The notes beneath the pieces are model-generated. The model was not told the origin of the DNA, did no database searches, and was given only the letters and a program-made list of their open reading frames with translations. A program made the position numbers and the translations under genes. From Thermoleophilaceae bacterium (GTDB lineage: Bacteria > Actinomycetota > Thermoleophilia > Solirubrobacterales > Thermoleophilaceae): a stretch of 8,003 nt of DNA. Positions 6,568 to 8,003 of this stretch are shown one piece after another (the stretch's first letter is position 1; every line of letters begins with the position of its first letter). The DNA lies in assembly GCA_013695855.1 (NCBI GenBank), contig JACCZR010000075.1:1-8003 (forward strand). The letters are read 5' to 3'.

Positions 6568-7702
6568 AGCGCGCCGAGCGCGTCTCGACGCCGATGTCGG
6601 GGTTGTCGGTGAACACGCCGTCCACGCCGAGGTCGAAGAACTGCCCGATCTCGGAGAAGAGGTCGCCGTACTGGGCGGGGTCGCTGCCACGGCGCAGCTC
6701 CAGCGGCAAGAAGCTGTTCTCGGCGCGGAAGGTGTAGGGGTGCACCAGCAGCTTCGCCCGGTGGGCGTCGCGCACGAACGAGGTTGGCGCCAGCGAGTTG
6801 CCCGCGGGGTCGCGCGGCACGATGTAGTCCTTCGACGGGCCCACGCCGTCGGCGTAGCGGGCGATGTCGCGCAGGCCCGCTGAAGTGGCCAGATCCGCGT
6901 AGGTGCGGCCGTCGCCGCTGCCCACCAGGTCGAAGGGCTGGCCGGCCTTTGCCCCCAGCAGCTGCACCAGGGGCGTCTCGATCTGCCTGTCGAGCGCCTT
7001 GAGGTTGCCGGTCTCAAAGGACTGCACGAACACCTTGGAGCGGCGCCTGTCGAGCCCGTAGTCGCGCAGGATTCGGACGAGTGGACGCTCGAGGGGGAGC
7101 CCGATCGAGCGGAAGTAGGTCGGGTGCTTGGTCTCGGGGTAGAGACCGATCTCGCGCTCCAGCTCCCGCGAGAGGCGGCGCGTGAGCTTGATGATCTCCT
7201 TGAAAGTGGGCACGTGGTAGCGACCGTCGTAGATCGTGTTGCGCTGCCGCAGGGCGGGCAGGCGCTCCTTGGCGCGCAGGGTCTTCAGCTCCCGCAGGGT
7301 GAAGTCTTCGGTGAACCAGCCCGTCACCGGGGTGCCGTCGATCGACTTCGTGCGGCGCCGCGAGGCGAACTCGGGGTGGTCGGACACATCGGTGGTGCCC
7401 GAGATCTCGTTCTCGTGGCGCGCGACGAGCACGCCGTCCTTGGTCGACACGAGGTCGGGCTCCACGTAGTCGGCGCCCATACGCGCCGCCAGCTCGTAGG
7501 CGGCGAGCGTGTGTTCGGGCCGGTAGCCGGAGGCGCCGCGGTGGCCGATCACGATCGGCTCGCCCTTGGCGGCCGGGCGCAGGATCGGGCTTGGCTTCCC
7601 ACCGCCGCCGGCGAGCGAGACGCCCGCCAGCGCCCCGGCGATGAGCACGACGGCAAGCGAGGCGAGTAGGACCAGGCGGGAGCGGGAGCGGAAGTTCGTC
7701 AT
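6566..7702 (-). CDS. glpQ: Exported GlpQ-like glycerophosphodiester phosphodiesterase
   Basis: This 378-residue protein belongs to the GDPD family, which hydrolyses glycerophosphodiesters such as glycerophosphocholine to glycerol 3-phosphate and an alcohol. It has an N-terminal signal segment (basic residues 5-9, hydrophobic 10-31, ending at a run of glycines), so it is exported or membrane-anchored. The TIM-barrel motifs are complete: HRGASGYRPEHT with catalytic His54 and Arg55, metal ligands Glu81 and Asp83 in VEPD, the second catalytic His96 in ARHEN, PETKHP with Glu190 and Lys192, then SFETGNLK, LVHPYTFR and GVFTDNPD near the C-terminus. The length and motifs fit periplasmic GlpQ better than short cytosolic UgpQ. 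It is the first gene of an operon with the exported metallophosphoesterase. The ATG start lacks a close Shine-Dalgarno; a GGAGAGG lies about 20 bases upstream behind a small hairpin. The gene symbol is by family resemblance. Confidence 0.92.
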   Translation of the reverse strand: MTNFRSRSRLVLLASLAVVLIAGALAGVSLAGGGGKPSPILRPAAKGEPIVIGHRGASGYRPEHTLAAYELAARMGADYVEPDLVSTKDGVLVARHENEISGTTDVSDHPEFASRRRTKSIDGTPVTGWFTEDFTLRELKTLRAKERLPALRQRNTIYDGRYHVPTFKEIIKLTRRLSRELEREIGLYPETKHPTYFRSIGLPLERPLVRILRDYGLDRRRSKVFVQSFETGNLKALDRQIETPLVQLLGAKAGQPFDLVGSGDGRTYADLATSAGLRDIARYADGVGPSKDYIVPRDPAGNSLAPTSFVRDAHRAKLLVHPYTFRAENSFLPLELRRGSDPAQYGDLFSEIGQFFDLGVDGVFTDNPDIGVETRSAR

Positions 7703-7703
7703 A

Positions 7704-7723
7704 AGGCGGGTAGGAAACCGCCT
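7704..7723 (-). repeat. Inverted repeat (hairpin) in the leader of the phosphodiesterase gene
   Basis: AGGCGG (7704-7709) and CCGCCT (7718-7723) are perfect 6-bp complements around an 8-base loop, ending one base before the ATG. On the transcript the hairpin sits between the GGAGAGG sequence and the start codon, so folding would bring the two closer together. Confidence 0.5.
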
Positions 7724-7736
7724 CTCCGGCCCGTGC

Positions 7737-7765
7737 CAGTTACGCGGCCGTGACCGAACGGTGAC
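7737..7765 (-). promoter_or_regulatory. Candidate PhoB/PhoP-type box and -10 element
   Basis: On the minus strand GTCAC occurs twice with an 11-bp period (7765-7761 and 7754-7750), giving TCACCGT-N4-TCACGGC. Response regulators of the PhoB/PhoP/RegX3 family bind direct repeats of this spacing. A TAACT-like -10 candidate (7742-7738) follows at a distance expected when such a box takes the place of the -35. The transcript would begin about 25-30 bases before the phosphodiesterase ATG. The assignment rests on the repeat, the spacing and the function of the downstream genes; the exact consensus for this organism is unknown. Confidence 0.4.
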
Positions 7766-7786
7766 GAAGTTGCTGCCGCGAGAGCG

Positions 7787-8003
7787 ATGGCGCGACTGAA
7801 GCCGTTTCGGTGTGTTGGAGCGCTCGTGCTCCGCGGCCTGCCGACCCTCCTCCTGCTCGCCTTGGCTCTCGTGTGCGCCTCTACGGCGTGCGCACAGACC
7901 GCGCAGCCTGCACCGCCTGAACCGCCTCCCCCGCCCTTCGACCCCAACCAGAGCATCTCGACCGAGCCCGGGGCCCTCGCGGCCACGATCTGGTCGAACA
8001 CCA
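7787..8003 (+). CDS. Secreted proline-rich protein of unknown function, N-terminal part (runs off the right edge)
   Basis: An open frame from ATG 7787 continues 72 codons to the window edge. It opens with a basic segment (Arg3, Lys5, Arg8), then a hydrophobic core rich in leucine (about 18-29) and a likely signal-peptidase site after ACA (34-36). A proline-rich linker follows (residues 41-50, including five prolines in a row), then FDPNQS. Cys30 and Cys35 were checked as lipobox cysteines; the residues before them fit poorly, so a soluble secreted protein is more likely than a lipoprotein. A weak GAGAG lies just upstream of the ATG. The start is 84 bp from that of the divergent phosphodiesterase, so the two may share a control region. 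I do not recognise the family from this part. Confidence 0.65.
   Translation, partial: MARLKPFRCVGALVLRGLPTLLLLALALVCASTACAQTAQPAPPEPPPPPFDPNQSISTEPGALAATIWSNT

Noticed and set aside
7874..7894. Lipobox in the secreted protein at the right edge
   Set aside because: The residues before Cys30 (ALV) and Cys35 (STA) do not fit the lipobox well, whereas ACA before Gln37 fits signal peptidase I.

Overview
The window is about 8 kb of very GC-rich DNA (roughly 70% by eye), densely coding, with GTG and TTG start codons common and no RNA gene, CRISPR array or insertion sequence that I can see. The codon use, the zero-gap gene junctions and the protein families (ROK sugar kinases, a bacterial GH15 glycosidase, a disulfide-oxidoreductase with the motif GGECSYWACIPSK, an exported GlpQ-like phosphodiesterase) suggest a high-GC actinobacterium, possibly of the Thermoleophilia/Solirubrobacterales type. 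The lineage is an inference from style, not from a marker gene.

Left part (1-5176). A ROK kinase gene leaves the window on the minus strand (1-193). A second ROK kinase is transcribed divergently from it (283-1236). It is followed with no gap by a GH15 trehalase/glucoamylase-type glycosidase (1237-3078), then a FAD/NAD(P) disulfide-reductase-family enzyme (3096-4424) and a metallo-beta-lactamase-fold hydrolase (4433-5176). Gaps of 0, 17 and 8 bp argue for one operon. The first two genes make a simple pathway: the glycosidase frees glucose from trehalose or an alpha-glucan, and the kinase makes glucose 6-phosphate. The oxidoreductase and the MBL hydrolase have no obvious step in that pathway.

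Middle (5177-5534). The plus operon converges on a minus-strand stretch whose end (about residue 70 onward of the open frame) looks like the C-terminal half of a PaaI-type hotdog thioesterase. It has no start codon of its own and no recognisable N-terminal half, so I treat it as a gene remnant or a frameshifted gene.

Right part (5535-8003). Two exported phosphoesterases form a minus-strand operon: a GlpQ-like glycerophosphodiester phosphodiesterase (7702-6566), then a calcineurin-like metallophosphoesterase (6554-5535) with a TTG start set by a good Shine-Dalgarno that overlaps the upstream stop codon. Upstream of the operon lies a GTCAC direct repeat with an 11-bp period, a candidate PhoB/PhoP-type box, followed by a possible -10 element and a small hairpin just before the ATG. 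This suggests phosphate-starvation control of organophosphate scavenging. A divergent plus-strand gene for a secreted, proline-rich protein of unknown function starts at 7787 and runs off the window.
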